Assembly: GCF_030125375.1 (NCBI RefSeq) | Contig: NZ_JASJUU010000010.1 | Span: 1-64,000, forward strand | Reading direction: 5' to 3' | DNA from: Pseudoalteromonas umbrosa | GTDB taxonomy: Bacteria > Pseudomonadota > Gammaproteobacteria > Enterobacterales > Alteromonadaceae | Length of the DNA: 64,000 nt | In this document: positions 45,553 to 55,102 of the stretch, piece by piece | Layout of the letters: every line of letters starts with the position of its first letter | Position numbering within the stretch: the stretch's first letter is position 1 | Notes under the pieces: model-generated | Seen by the model: the letters and a program-made list of their open reading frames with translations, nothing else | What the model was told of the DNA's origin: nothing | The model's database searches: none | Translations under genes and position numbers: made by a program

Positions 45553-47442
45553 ATGATTTATCATGAACATTTTGACGTAATCGTGGTTGGTGGCGGTCAT
45601 GCTGGTACTGAAGCTGCATTAGCTGCAGCTCGTATGGGTATGAATACCTTATTGTTAACTCACAATATGGACACTTTAGGCCAAATGTCTTGTAACCCAG
45701 CGATCGGCGGGATCGGTAAAGGGCATCTTGTTAAAGAGATTGATGCACTAGGTGGTGCGATGGCTCAGGCCATTGATAAAGGTGGGATCCAATTTAGAAC
45801 GCTGAATTCATCTAAAGGTCCTGCGGTTAGAGCAACTAGAGCACAGGCAGATCGCGCATTGTATAAAGCTGCGATCCAAGATACTTTACAAAATCAAGAA
45901 AACTTAAAAATTTTCCAACAAAGCTGTGATGATCTTATTGTTGAACAAGATCAGGTAAAAGGCGTAGTTACTCAAATGGGACTACGATTTAGTGCCCAAT
46001 CGGTTGTTTTGACTGTAGGTACATTCTTAGGTGGACAAATTCACATTGGCCTTGAGAATTACAAAGGCGGAAGAGCAGGGGATCCACCTTCAATCGCGTT
46101 GGCACATCGATTACGTGAATTACCATTTCGTGTAGACCGATTAAAAACCGGCACGCCTCCGCGAATTGATGCAAGAACGGTTGATTTTTCAGTGATGCAA
46201 GAGCAACCAGGTGATACACCAACACCTGTGTTTTCATTTTTAGGTAAGCAATCTGATCACCCACAACAGATCCCGTGTTATATCACTTACACAAATGAAA
46301 AAACACATGATGTGATCCGTGAAAACCTGCACCGATCACCTATGTATGCTGGTGTGATCGAAGGGATTGGACCAAGGTACTGTCCATCAATTGAAGATAA
46401 GATAGTACGTTTTGCTGACAAAGAGAAACATCAAATCTTTGTTGAGCCTGAAGGACTAACGTCCTATGAGTTATACCCGAATGGTATTTCCACCAGCCTA
46501 CCTTTTGATATTCAATTAGATATCGTAAGATCGATTAAAGGATTCGAAAACGCACATATTTGCCGACCTGGTTATGCGATTGAATATGATTTCTTCGACC
46601 CAAGAGACTTAAAACAGTCTTTAGAGACCAAATTTATTAATGGTTTATTTTTCGCAGGTCAAATTAATGGCACTACGGGTTATGAAGAAGCCGGTGCACA
46701 AGGCTTGATTGCGGGTATGAATGCTGCCTTACAAGTGAAAGGTGAAGATGCTTGGACGCCGCGCCGAGATGAAGCTTATACAGGCGTTTTAATTGATGAC
46801 CTTGCTACTTTAGGCACAAAAGAACCGTATCGTATGTTTACTAGCCGTGCAGAATACCGCCTGTTATTACGTGAAGATAATGCTGATTTGCGCTTGACTG
46901 AAAAAGGCCGCGAGCTTGGTTTAGTCAATGATGAACGTTGGGCTGCCTACAATGATAAGTTGGAAGTCATGGAGCAAGAGTCACAGCGTTTACGTTCGAC
47001 TTGGATCCACAAAGATCACGAAGCATTAGATCAAGTCAATGCGTTGCTAAAATCGCCACTAACCAGAGAAGCGAGTTTAGAGGATCTGATCCGTCGACCT
47101 GAGGTGAGCTATCGCGAACTGATGACGATCGATGGTTTGGCCAGTGAGCACGAAAATTGGCAAGCATTAGAACAGGTTGAAATTCAAACCAAGTATGCAG
47201 GTTACATTGCGCGTCAACAAGATGAGATAAATAAACAGCTTCGCCATGAGGAAACTTTACTGCCTGCTGAGTTTGATTATAGCCAAGTAAGTGGCTTGTC
47301 AAATGAAGTCGTGGCTAAGCTCACAGATGCGCGTCCGCAAACGATTGGTCAAGCTTCACGTATTTCTGGTATCACCCCAGCGGCTATTTCGCTATTATTA
47401 GTGTATCTGAAAAAGCAAGGGCTGTTGCGCAAGTCGGCGTAA
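45553..47442 (+). CDS. mnmG: tRNA uridine 5-carboxymethylaminomethyl modification enzyme MnmG (GidA)
   Basis: A 629-residue FAD enzyme acting with MnmE at the wobble uridine. The dinucleotide site is VVGGGHAGTEAA (11-22). Other family blocks are MSCNPAIGGIGKGHLVKEID, FRTLNSSKGPAVRATRAQAD, the GQINGTTGYEEAGAQGL motif and the C-terminal helical domain that binds MnmE. First gene after oriC; rsmG follows with a 15-bp gap. Confidence 0.98.
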   Translation: MIYHEHFDVIVVGGGHAGTEAALAAARMGMNTLLLTHNMDTLGQMSCNPAIGGIGKGHLVKEIDALGGAMAQAIDKGGIQFRTLNSSKGPAVRATRAQADRALYKAAIQDTLQNQENLKIFQQSCDDLIVEQDQVKGVVTQMGLRFSAQSVVLTVGTFLGGQIHIGLENYKGGRAGDPPSIALAHRLRELPFRVDRLKTGTPPRIDARTVDFSVMQEQPGDTPTPVFSFLGKQSDHPQQIPCYITYTNEKTHDVIRENLHRSPMYAGVIEGIGPRYCPSIEDKIVRFADKEKHQIFVEPEGLTSYELYPNGISTSLPFDIQLDIVRSIKGFENAHICRPGYAIEYDFFDPRDLKQSLETKFINGLFFAGQINGTTGYEEAGAQGLIAGMNAALQVKGEDAWTPRRDEAYTGVLIDDLATLGTKEPYRMFTSRAEYRLLLREDNADLRLTEKGRELGLVNDERWAAYNDKLEVMEQESQRLRSTWIHKDHEALDQVNALLKSPLTREASLEDLIRRPEVSYRELMTIDGLASEHENWQALEQVEIQTKYAGYIARQQDEINKQLRHEETLLPAEFDYSQVSGLSNEVVAKLTDARPQTIGQASRISGITPAAISLLLVYLKKQGLLRKSA

Positions 47443-47457
47443 CAGCGATGGAAAACT

Positions 47458-48078
47458 GTGTTACTAGAACAACTCAATGCTTTGTTAGCTGAAACGGAGA
47501 TTTCGCTGACCGAAAATCAAAAACAGCAGCTTGTCGATTATGTCGGGCTGCTCGACAAATGGAATAAAGCTTACAACCTAACTTCTGTGCGTGATCCAAA
47601 AGAGATGATGGTAAAGCATATCTTGGATTCGCTTGTGGTTGCCCCTCATCTTAATGGCAAGCATTATATCGATGTTGGTACAGGCCCTGGATTACCGGGT
47701 ATCGTTTTAGCGATAGCTTTGCCGGACACTGAATTTGTGCTGTTGGATAGCCTCGGAAAAAGAGTACGTTTTTTAACCCAAGTAAAACATGCGCTTGGAT
47801 TAAAAAATGTCACCCCAGTCCAGTCACGTGTTGAAGAATATCAGCCAAGTGTTAAATTAGACGGTGTGTTGAGTCGTGCGTTTGCATCACTGCAGGATAT
47901 GGTCCAATGGTGTACGCATTTAATTGACTCATCGGGACGATTCGTTGCACTGAAAGGAATGTATCCGCAAGAAGAATTGGACAGCCTGCCTGAAGGTATT
48001 TCTTTGGAGCAAAATGTCACCTTGCAGGTACCCAATCTTGAAGGTGAGCGCCATTTAATTATTCTTACTAAAGACTAA
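47458..48078 (+). CDS. rsmG: 16S rRNA m7G527 methyltransferase
   Basis: A 206-residue SAM-dependent enzyme. The SAM site is YIDVGTGPGLPGIVLAI and the substrate region has NKAYNLTSVRDPKEMMVKHILDSL. It starts at GTG 47458. Loss of this enzyme gives low-level streptomycin resistance in E. coli. It precedes parA by 13 bp. Confidence 0.96.
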   Translation: MLLEQLNALLAETEISLTENQKQQLVDYVGLLDKWNKAYNLTSVRDPKEMMVKHILDSLVVAPHLNGKHYIDVGTGPGLPGIVLAIALPDTEFVLLDSLGKRVRFLTQVKHALGLKNVTPVQSRVEEYQPSVKLDGVLSRAFASLQDMVQWCTHLIDSSGRFVALKGMYPQEELDSLPEGISLEQNVTLQVPNLEGERHLIILTKD

Positions 48079-48091
48079 ACTCGAGGATACT

Positions 48092-48877
48092 GTGGCTAAA
48101 GTCATTGCAATTGCAAACCAAAAGGGTGGTGTTGGCAAAACAACCACTGCGGTGAACCTTGCTGCCTCGATGGCGGCAACCAAAAGAAAAGTACTGCTGA
48201 TAGATTTAGACCCGCAGGGCAATGCGACAATGGGCAGTGGTGTTGATAAATATGGTGAAGTAGCTACCATCTACGATTTACTTATTGAAGAAACACCGAT
48301 TAAAGACGTTATCTGTACAGACACATCTGGTGAATATCATTTAATTGCAGCTAATGGCGATGTGACGGCTGCAGAAGTCAAATTGATGGAATTGTTTGCC
48401 CGTGAAGTACGCCTGCGTAATGCCATTGAATCGGTGCAAGATGAGTACGAATTTATCTTTATTGATTGCCCGCCGTCTTTGAATATGTTGACCGTTAATG
48501 CGATGGCCGCGGCTGACTCCGTCATGGTACCGATGCAGTGTGAATACTACGCGCTTGAAGGCTTAACTGCATTAATGGATACAATCACGCAATTATCAAA
48601 ACTGGTAAACCCTGAACTGCAAATTGAAGGGATCTTGCGTACTATGTATGATCCTCGTAACCGATTGGCAAACGATGTTTCTGAGCAACTTAAACAGCAC
48701 TTTGGCGAGAAAGTATACCGAACGGTGATCCCGCGTAACGTACGTTTAGCTGAAGCCCCAAGTTTTGGTGCACCTGCAATGTATTATGATCGTGCATCAA
48801 GTGGTGCAAAAGCATATCTTGCATTGGCGGGAGAAATGTTGCGTCGTCAAGAAAAACAAGCCGCTGCTGTAGCATAA
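48092..48877 (+). CDS. parA: Chromosome partitioning ATPase ParA (Soj)
   Basis: A 261-residue Walker-type ATPase with the deviant Walker A KGGVGKTT (11-18), the A' motif FIDCPPSLNMLT and no N-terminal DNA-binding extension, as in chromosomal ParA. It starts at GTG 48092 after GAGG. It acts with ParB and the two parS sites in recF to move the origin region. Confidence 0.97.
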   Translation: MAKVIAIANQKGGVGKTTTAVNLAASMAATKRKVLLIDLDPQGNATMGSGVDKYGEVATIYDLLIEETPIKDVICTDTSGEYHLIAANGDVTAAEVKLMELFAREVRLRNAIESVQDEYEFIFIDCPPSLNMLTVNAMAAADSVMVPMQCEYYALEGLTALMDTITQLSKLVNPELQIEGILRTMYDPRNRLANDVSEQLKQHFGEKVYRTVIPRNVRLAEAPSFGAPAMYYDRASSGAKAYLALAGEMLRRQEKQAAAVA

Positions 48878-48892
48878 GAGGATAATAACAAG

Positions 48893-49837
48893 ATGTCGGT
48901 GAAAAAAAGAGGATTAGGGCGTGGTTTAGATGCATTGTTAAGCTCTGCAAAACCACCTGCAGGGGCAACACAACCAGAGGCTCCAAAAGCCCCTGAAGTT
49001 GAAGCATCATCAGCACCTGTTAGCCAACCATCTGAAGCATCTGAGCAAGAATTACAGCGATTACCGATAGAGTTTCTACAGCGTGGCAAATATCAACCGC
49101 GTAAAGATATGTCAGAAGAGGCACTGGAAGAATTAGCGAATTCTATTCGTGCACAAGGCGTATTACAGCCAATTGTTGTGAGACAATTGGCTGCAGAGCA
49201 ATATGAAATCATTGCGGGTGAACGCCGTTGGCGTGCATCACAACTTGCCGGTTTAGATGTAGTGCCTTGTATCATTAAAGATGTTGAAGATGATGCGGCG
49301 GTTGCCATCGCACTGATTGAAAACATTCAACGTGAAGATCTCAATGCCATGGAAGAAGCGGTTGCCTTAGATCGTTTACTAAATGAATTTGATTTAACCC
49401 ACCAGCAAGTCGCGGATGCTGTCGGCAAATCGCGTACAACCGTGACTAATTTGTTACGTTTAATCAATCTCAATGATGATGTGAAAATCTTGTTAGAACA
49501 TGGTGATATTGAAATGGGCCATGCTCGGTGCCTATTGTCGCTACAAGGTGAAGCACAATCTGAAGCTGCCCGAACTGCTGTAGCAAAAGGCCTGACGGTA
49601 CGTGAAACTGAGAAATTGGTTCGCGCTATGCAAGAGCCGGTGGTTAAAAAAGAAACTAAAGAAAAAGACCCAGATGTCAAACTGTTAGAACAGCAGCTCG
49701 CAGAAAACTTGGGCGCAAAAGTAGAGATAAACTACAATCAAAAAGGCAAAGGGAAATTGGTTATTTCTTATGCTGATCTTGATGAATTAGACGGTATTCT
49801 TGGGCGGATCCACCCAGATTTACAACAACCCTCCTAA
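48893..49837 (+). CDS. parB: Chromosome partitioning protein ParB (Spo0J)
   Basis: A 314-residue CTP-dependent DNA clamp. The N-terminal ParA-stimulating peptide is KRGLGRGLDALL (4-15), then a proline- and alanine-rich linker, the CTPase motifs QPIVVR and GERRWRA, a helix-turn-helix region (HQQVADAVGKSRTTVTNLLRL) and a C-terminal dimerisation domain. Its target parS sites lie about 17 kb away. Confidence 0.97.
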   Translation: MSVKKRGLGRGLDALLSSAKPPAGATQPEAPKAPEVEASSAPVSQPSEASEQELQRLPIEFLQRGKYQPRKDMSEEALEELANSIRAQGVLQPIVVRQLAAEQYEIIAGERRWRASQLAGLDVVPCIIKDVEDDAAVAIALIENIQREDLNAMEEAVALDRLLNEFDLTHQQVADAVGKSRTTVTNLLRLINLNDDVKILLEHGDIEMGHARCLLSLQGEAQSEAARTAVAKGLTVRETEKLVRAMQEPVVKKETKEKDPDVKLLEQQLAENLGAKVEINYNQKGKGKLVISYADLDELDGILGRIHPDLQQPS

Positions 49838-49848
49838 AGGTCAAAATT

Positions 49849-49888
49849 GCGACGAAATGAGCGCTTAAATTATGCTGCATTTCGTCGC
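49849..49888. repeat. 11-bp inverted repeat after parB
   Basis: GCGACGAAATG (49849-49859) and CATTTCGTCGC (49878-49888) form a perfect 11-bp stem with an 18-base loop, 12 bp after the parB stop. No T run follows, so it may be a Rho-type or weak terminator isolating the atp operon. Confidence 0.6.
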
Positions 49889-49894
49889 GTCAAG

Positions 49895-49922
49895 TTGCAA
49901 ATTGAGCAGAAATCAGTATAAT
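49895..49922 (+). promoter_or_regulatory. Promoter of the atp operon
   Basis: -35 TTGCAA (49895-49900), 16-bp spacer, consensus -10 TATAAT (49917-49922), about 53 bp before the atpI start. Confidence 0.7.
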
Positions 49923-49975
49923 TTCGCCAGTTTTTATACCCTGATAAATTTTAGCGTCATTAAGGTTAATATAAA

Positions 49976-50356
49976 GTGACTCATTCGTTAGCTGGCCCGT
50001 ATAGACGCGCCGCATTAAAAGGTGTCTTGCTTCAGGGTATCGTAGCATTAGTAGCTGCAGTAATAGTTTTAGTAGGTTGGGGAGCCCATGCAAGCCTGTC
50101 AGCATTGGTTGGCGGACTCGCAATTGTGTTTCCGAACCTAGTATTTGCCTTGTATTCATTTCGATTTGTCGGAGCGAGCAAAGCAAATCAAGTGTATGAC
50201 TCGTTAAAACGAGGCAAAGGATTAAAATTTTTGCTAACCATTTGCATATTTGCACTGGCGTTTAAACATTTGAGTGTCATGGCGTTGCCATTTTTCTGTT
50301 GTTACATACTAGTGATGTTTTCGCAGTGGCTAGCACCGATTTTTTTTAATCATTAA
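49976..50356 (+). CDS. atpI: ATP synthase subunit I
   Basis: A 126-residue membrane protein with four hydrophobic segments, placed first in the atp operon. AtpI assists c-ring assembly or Mg2+ supply in some bacteria and is not a structural subunit. The start is GTG 49976 after AAGG. The conserved LVGGLAIVFPNLVFA segment matches the gammaproteobacterial UncI family. Confidence 0.9.
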   Translation: MTHSLAGPYRRAALKGVLLQGIVALVAAVIVLVGWGAHASLSALVGGLAIVFPNLVFALYSFRFVGASKANQVYDSLKRGKGLKFLLTICIFALAFKHLSVMALPFFCCYILVMFSQWLAPIFFNH

Positions 50357-50371
50357 CTTTTGGGATAAAAC

Positions 50372-51232
50372 ATGGCTGCAGAAGAAGTTACTCTATCAAG
50401 CCATATTCAGCACCACTTGACCAATGCCAAGATGTGCTCGACCGATGCCGGTCTTGCCTTCAATAAAGCATGTGCGGATAGTGGATTCTGGACATGGCAC
50501 ATAGATACCCTCGCATGGTCAATCGGTTTAGGTCTGGTTTTTTTATGGATCTTCCGAAGCGCCGCTAAAAAATCCACTACTGGTGTACCTGGCAAATTTC
50601 AATGCTTTATTGAGATGGTTGTTGAGTTCGTTGGCGACAACGTACGCGATACTTATCACGGTAACAGCAAGTTAATTGCTCCACTGGCCCTAACAATCTT
50701 TGTTTGGGTGTTCTTAATGAACTTAATGGACTTGATTCCTGTTGATTTCCTACCTGCATTTGCTGGCTTTGTTGGCGAAACTGCATTTGGTATGGACTCA
50801 CACGATGTATACATGAAAATTGTACCGACAACTGACTTAAATATGACGGCTGCATTAGCAATCGGCGTATTCCTTCTGATGATCGGTTATTCAATTAAAA
50901 TCAAAGGCATCGGTGGTTTTATTGCTGAGCTAACGCTTCACCCGTTCAGCACTAAAAACAAGCTTGGTATGGTTTTCCTTATCCCTTGTAACTTGTTACT
51001 TGAAACTATCGCGTTGTTTGCTAAGCCTTTCTCGCTAGCACTACGTTTGTTCGGTAACTTGTACGCGGGTGAGATGATCTTCATCTTGATCGGTGCAATC
51101 GGCTTGATGCAGTTACCACTGCACTTTATCTGGGCAACTTTCCACATCTTAGTTATCGTTCTACAGGCATTCGTATTTATGATGCTTACGATCGTATACC
51201 TGAGCATGGCAAGTGCTAAAGATAGCCACTAA
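50372..51232 (+). CDS. atpB: ATP synthase Fo subunit a
   Basis: A 286-residue inner-membrane subunit that forms the proton half-channels. The essential arginine lies in FSLALRLFGNLYAGE, and the conserved LMNLMDLIPVDFLP and long C-terminal helices are present. An N-terminal segment of about 45 residues faces the periplasm. Confidence 0.97.
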   Translation: MAAEEVTLSSHIQHHLTNAKMCSTDAGLAFNKACADSGFWTWHIDTLAWSIGLGLVFLWIFRSAAKKSTTGVPGKFQCFIEMVVEFVGDNVRDTYHGNSKLIAPLALTIFVWVFLMNLMDLIPVDFLPAFAGFVGETAFGMDSHDVYMKIVPTTDLNMTAALAIGVFLLMIGYSIKIKGIGGFIAELTLHPFSTKNKLGMVFLIPCNLLLETIALFAKPFSLALRLFGNLYAGEMIFILIGAIGLMQLPLHFIWATFHILVIVLQAFVFMMLTIVYLSMASAKDSH

Positions 51233-51298
51233 GAATATAATTTTTAAAAGATTTTTTAACTTTAACTTTAATTTACAAATGAAACTTTGGAGAAAAAA

Positions 51299-51532
51299 AT
51301 GGAACTAGTATTAGGTCTTAAGCTTATCGCTGTTGCTTTACTTATCGGCTTCGGTGCAATCGGTACTGCTATCGGCTTCGGTAACATGGGTGGTAAATTC
51401 CTAGAAGCATGTGCTCGTCAGCCTGAGCTTGCGCCTTCACTACAAGTTAAAATGTTCATCCTAGCTGGTCTAATCGATGCGGTAGCGATGATCGGTGTTG
51501 GTATCGCTATGTACATGTTGTTCGCGCTTTAA
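51299..51532 (+). CDS. atpE: ATP synthase Fo subunit c
   Basis: A 77-residue helical hairpin forming the rotor ring. The polar loop is ARQPEL and the ion-carrying residue is Asp60 in LAGLIDAVAMIGVG. The site lacks the extra Gln/Glu and Ser/Thr ligands of Na+-type rings, so proton coupling is expected. Start ATG 51299 follows GGAG; the four codons upstream in frame are rejected. Confidence 0.97.
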   Translation: MELVLGLKLIAVALLIGFGAIGTAIGFGNMGGKFLEACARQPELAPSLQVKMFILAGLIDAVAMIGVGIAMYMLFAL

Positions 51533-51583
51533 TTTTTAAGACAATAGCTGAATCGAACAACTGTCAAGTAAGGAGGAGCGGTC

Positions 51584-52054
51584 GTGAACTTAAACGCCAC
51601 TCTAATAGGTGAATTAATTGCATTTACGGTGTTCGTACTTTTCTGTATGAAGTACGTATGGCCACCGCTAAATGGTGCAATTGAAGCTCGCCAGAAGAAA
51701 ATTGAAGATGGTTTAGCTGCCTCTGATAAAGCTGAAAAAGATCTTGAGCAAGCGCGTGAACAAGCTGCTGAGCAGCTTAAAGAAGCAAAGACTCAAGCGG
51801 CTGAAATCATTGAGCAAGCTAAAAAGCGTGCTGCGCTTATCGTTGACGAAGAGACAACTCGTGGTCAACAAGAGCGTGAGAAGATTATTGCTCAAGGACA
51901 CTCTGATATCGAAACAGAGCGTAACCGCGTAAAAGAAGAGCTACGTACTCAAGTAGCAACTCTTGCCGTGGTTGGCGCTGAAAAGATTTTAGAGCGTGAA
52001 ATCAATCAAGACGCACATAGCGATATCGTTGATAAGCTAGTTGCTGAGCTTTAA
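51584..52054 (+). CDS. atpF: ATP synthase Fo subunit b
   Basis: A 156-residue peripheral stalk protein with one N-terminal membrane helix (about 5-25) and a long charged coiled coil rich in Glu, Lys, Ala and Gln. The start is GTG 51584 with a perfect AAGGAGG upstream. Length equals the E. coli subunit. Confidence 0.97.
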   Translation: MNLNATLIGELIAFTVFVLFCMKYVWPPLNGAIEARQKKIEDGLAASDKAEKDLEQAREQAAEQLKEAKTQAAEIIEQAKKRAALIVDEETTRGQQEREKIIAQGHSDIETERNRVKEELRTQVATLAVVGAEKILEREINQDAHSDIVDKLVAEL

Positions 52055-52070
52055 TTAGGAGGGTATGAGC

Positions 52071-52604
52071 ATGTCTGAATTGACTACTATCGCTCGCCCA
52101 TACGCTAAAGCGGCTTTTGAACTTGCTGTTGAAAAAGGCACAGTTGAAGCTTGGAATGAAATGCTGTTCTTCGCCGGTCAAGTGACCAGCGATGAACAGG
52201 TTCAGACACTACTTGGTAGCCTTGCTACTCAAGCAGAGCAGTCTGAAATCATCATCAAGCTATGTGCTGAACAACTCGACGAGCAAGGTCAAAATCTTAT
52301 CAAGCTGATGGCCGAAAATGAGCGTTTATCTGCAGTCCCTGCAGTTGCTGATTTATTCGCTGAATTTAAAGCGGATTATGACAAAGAGATCGACGTTACT
52401 GTGGTTTCTGCAACTGAACTTGCTCAAGAGCAGCAAGATAAATTGGGCGCTGCGTTAGAAAAACGTTTCGCACGCAAAGTTAAGCTGAATTGTAGCATCG
52501 ATGAAACCGTAGTAAGCGGTTTGGTTATTAAGGCTGGCGATACCGTAATTGACGGTAGCGTACGCGGTAAATTAGACCGCTTAGCAGTGTCGCTACAATC
52601 GTAA
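52071..52604 (+). CDS. atpH: ATP synthase F1 subunit delta
   Basis: A 177-residue subunit joining the peripheral stalk to the top of F1. MSELTTIARPYAKAAFELA and the C-terminal IDGSVRGKLDRLAVSLQS closely match E. coli, also 177 residues. Of two in-frame ATGs the second (52071) is chosen because AGGAGG lies 8 bp upstream, while it would be only 2 bp from the first. Confidence 0.97.
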   Translation: MSELTTIARPYAKAAFELAVEKGTVEAWNEMLFFAGQVTSDEQVQTLLGSLATQAEQSEIIIKLCAEQLDEQGQNLIKLMAENERLSAVPAVADLFAEFKADYDKEIDVTVVSATELAQEQQDKLGAALEKRFARKVKLNCSIDETVVSGLVIKAGDTVIDGSVRGKLDRLAVSLQS

Positions 52605-52618
52605 TTGGGAAAAAGAGC

Positions 52619-54160
52619 ATGCAACTTAATTCCACAGAAATTTCTGCACTGATCAAGCAGCGTATTGAGCAGTTTGAAGTTGTAAGTGAAGCACGTAACG
52701 AAGGTACTATCGTATCTGTTACTGACGGTATCATCCGCATCCACGGTCTAGCTGACTGTATGCAAGGTGAGATGATCGAGCTTCCTGGCAACCGTTATGC
52801 TATCGCACTAAACCTTGAGCGCGACTCAGTAGGTGCAGTAGTAATGGGTCCTTACGCAGACCTTAAAGAAGGCGTAAAAGTACAATCTACAGGTCGTATC
52901 CTTGAAGTACCAGTAGGCCGTGGTCTACTAGGTCGTGTTGTTAACACACTAGGTGCACCAATCGATGGTAAAGGTGCACTAGACAACGACGGTTTCGAGC
53001 CAGTTGAAAAAATTGCACCAGGTGTAATCGAGCGTCAATCAGTAGACGAGCCAGTACAAACTGGTTATAAGTCTATCGATGCGATGATCCCAGTTGGTCG
53101 TGGTCAGCGTGAGCTAGTTATCGGTGACCGTCAGACTGGTAAAACTGCACTTGCAATCGATGCAATCATCAACCAAAAAGACACAGGCGTTAAGTGTGTG
53201 TACGTAGCGGTTGGTCAAAAAGCATCTACTATCGCAAACGTAGTACGTAAATTAGAAGAGCACGGTGCACTTGAAAACACTATCGTTGTTGTTGCATCTG
53301 CTTCTGAATCAGCAGCGCTACAATACCTAGCGCCATTTGCTGGTTGTACTATGGGTGAATACTTCCGTGACCGCGGTGAAGACGCACTAATCGTATATGA
53401 TGATCTTTCTAAGCAAGCTGTTGCTTACCGTCAGATCTCACTACTACTTAAGCGTCCACCAGGCCGTGAAGCATACCCAGGTGACGTATTCTACCTTCAC
53501 TCACGTCTTCTAGAGCGTGCATCACGTGTAAACGCTGATTACGTTGAGAAGTTCACTAACGGTGAAGTGAAAGGTAAAACAGGTTCATTGACGGCATTGC
53601 CAATCATTGAAACTCAAGGTGGTGACGTTTCTGCATTCGTACCTACTAACGTTATCTCAATCACCGATGGTCAGATCTTCCTAGAAACTGACTTATTCAA
53701 CGCAGGTATCCGTCCAGCTGTTAACGCTGGTATCTCGGTATCTCGTGTAGGTGGTGCAGCGCAAACTAAAATCGTTAAGAAACTAGGTGGTGGTATCCGT
53801 CTAGCGCTAGCTCAGTACCGTGAACTAGCTGCGTTCTCTCAGTTCGCTTCTGACCTTGACGATGCTACGCGTGCACAGCTTGAGCACGGTGAGCGTGTAA
53901 CAGAGCTAATGAAGCAGAAGCAATATGCACCTATGTCTGTTGCTGAAATGTCTCTGTCTCTATTTGCTGCTGAGAAAGGCTTCCTACAAGACATCGAAAT
54001 CAACAAGATTGGTGATTTCGAAGAAGGTCTTATTGGTTTCGCTAACAGCACATACGCAGAGCTAATGACTCAAATCAACGAAACTGGTAACTACAACGCT
54101 GAGATTGAAGCGCAACTTAAAGAACTTCTAGAGAAGTTCAAGTCGACGCAAACTTGGTAA
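52619..54160 (+). CDS. atpA: ATP synthase F1 subunit alpha
   Basis: A 513-residue nucleotide-binding but non-catalytic subunit. The P-loop is GDRQTGKT (about 169-176), with the conserved arginine finger region AGISVSRVGGAAQ. Like atpD, it uses CTA for leucine and CGT for arginine very often, the mark of a highly expressed gene in this genome. Confidence 0.98.
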   Translation: MQLNSTEISALIKQRIEQFEVVSEARNEGTIVSVTDGIIRIHGLADCMQGEMIELPGNRYAIALNLERDSVGAVVMGPYADLKEGVKVQSTGRILEVPVGRGLLGRVVNTLGAPIDGKGALDNDGFEPVEKIAPGVIERQSVDEPVQTGYKSIDAMIPVGRGQRELVIGDRQTGKTALAIDAIINQKDTGVKCVYVAVGQKASTIANVVRKLEEHGALENTIVVVASASESAALQYLAPFAGCTMGEYFRDRGEDALIVYDDLSKQAVAYRQISLLLKRPPGREAYPGDVFYLHSRLLERASRVNADYVEKFTNGEVKGKTGSLTALPIIETQGGDVSAFVPTNVISITDGQIFLETDLFNAGIRPAVNAGISVSRVGGAAQTKIVKKLGGGIRLALAQYRELAAFSQFASDLDDATRAQLEHGERVTELMKQKQYAPMSVAEMSLSLFAAEKGFLQDIEINKIGDFEEGLIGFANSTYAELMTQINETGNYNAEIEAQLKELLEKFKSTQTW

Positions 54161-54209
54161 TTTAGTTATTCATGGTGACTTCGGTCACCACTGATTCGGA
54201 GAGAGAGTC

Positions 54210-55070
54210 ATGGCCAGCGGAAAAGAGATAAAAAGCAAGATCGGGAGTATTAAGAATACTCAGAAGATCACCAGCGCGATGGAAATGGTTGCCGCTTCTA
54301 AAATGAAGAAGGCGCAAGACCGTGTGGCATCAAGCCGTCCATACGCTGAGAACTTACGCAAAGTGATCGGTCGTATTGCTCAAGCAAATCTTGACTTCAA
54401 CCATCCGTTCCTAGAGGAACGTGATGTGAAGCGAGTTGGTTACATTGTTATCTCAACTGACCGTGGTCTGTGTGGTGGTTTGAACTCAAATGAGTTTAAG
54501 AAAATCACATTAGATGTTAAGGCGTGGAAAGAAAAAGGCGTTGATGCCGAATTTGCTACTTTAGGTAGCAAGGCTGCTGGTTTCTTCCAACGTTTTGGCG
54601 GTGAGTTACTCGCTAAAAAAGCGGGTCTTGGAGATGCTCCTTCAGTACAGGACGTAGTAGGTCCAGTAAAAGTAATGTTAGATGCATTTACTGAAGGCAA
54701 AATTGACCGCTTGTTCGTTGTGTACAACAAATTCGTGAACACAATGAAGCAAGAGCCAACGATCGAACAGTTATTACCTTTGCCAAAAGCTGAAGAAGAA
54801 GTATCAGCCCACGCTTGGGATTACTTATATGAGCCGAGCCCAGAAGCGATCTTAGAGACGCTACTGGTACGTTTCATTGAGTCACAGGTGTACCAGGGTG
54901 TAGTAGAAAATGCTGCATCTGAACAGGCTGCCCGTATGGTTGCGATGAAAGCCGCAACTGATAACGCAGGCGACCTAATGGATGAGCTGCAACTTGTTTA
55001 CAACAAAGCACGTCAGGCTGCAATCACACAAGAAATCAGTGAGATTGTTGGCGGTTCGGCTGCTGTATAA
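54210..55070 (+). CDS. atpG: ATP synthase F1 subunit gamma
   Basis: A 286-residue central rotor stalk. The N-terminal helix KEIKSKIGSIKNTQKITSAMEMVAASKM and the C-terminal helix ARMVAMKAATDNAGDLMDELQLVYNKARQAAITQEISEIV carry the family signatures; STDRGLCGGLN is the conserved central motif. (Longer quotations are split from the read sequence.). Confidence 0.97.
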   Translation: MASGKEIKSKIGSIKNTQKITSAMEMVAASKMKKAQDRVASSRPYAENLRKVIGRIAQANLDFNHPFLEERDVKRVGYIVISTDRGLCGGLNSNEFKKITLDVKAWKEKGVDAEFATLGSKAAGFFQRFGGELLAKKAGLGDAPSVQDVVGPVKVMLDAFTEGKIDRLFVVYNKFVNTMKQEPTIEQLLPLPKAEEEVSAHAWDYLYEPSPEAILETLLVRFIESQVYQGVVENAASEQAARMVAMKAATDNAGDLMDELQLVYNKARQAAITQEISEIVGGSAAV

Positions 55071-55102
55071 CGCTTCGGCAAAGTTTAACGAGAGGAATAG
55101 AC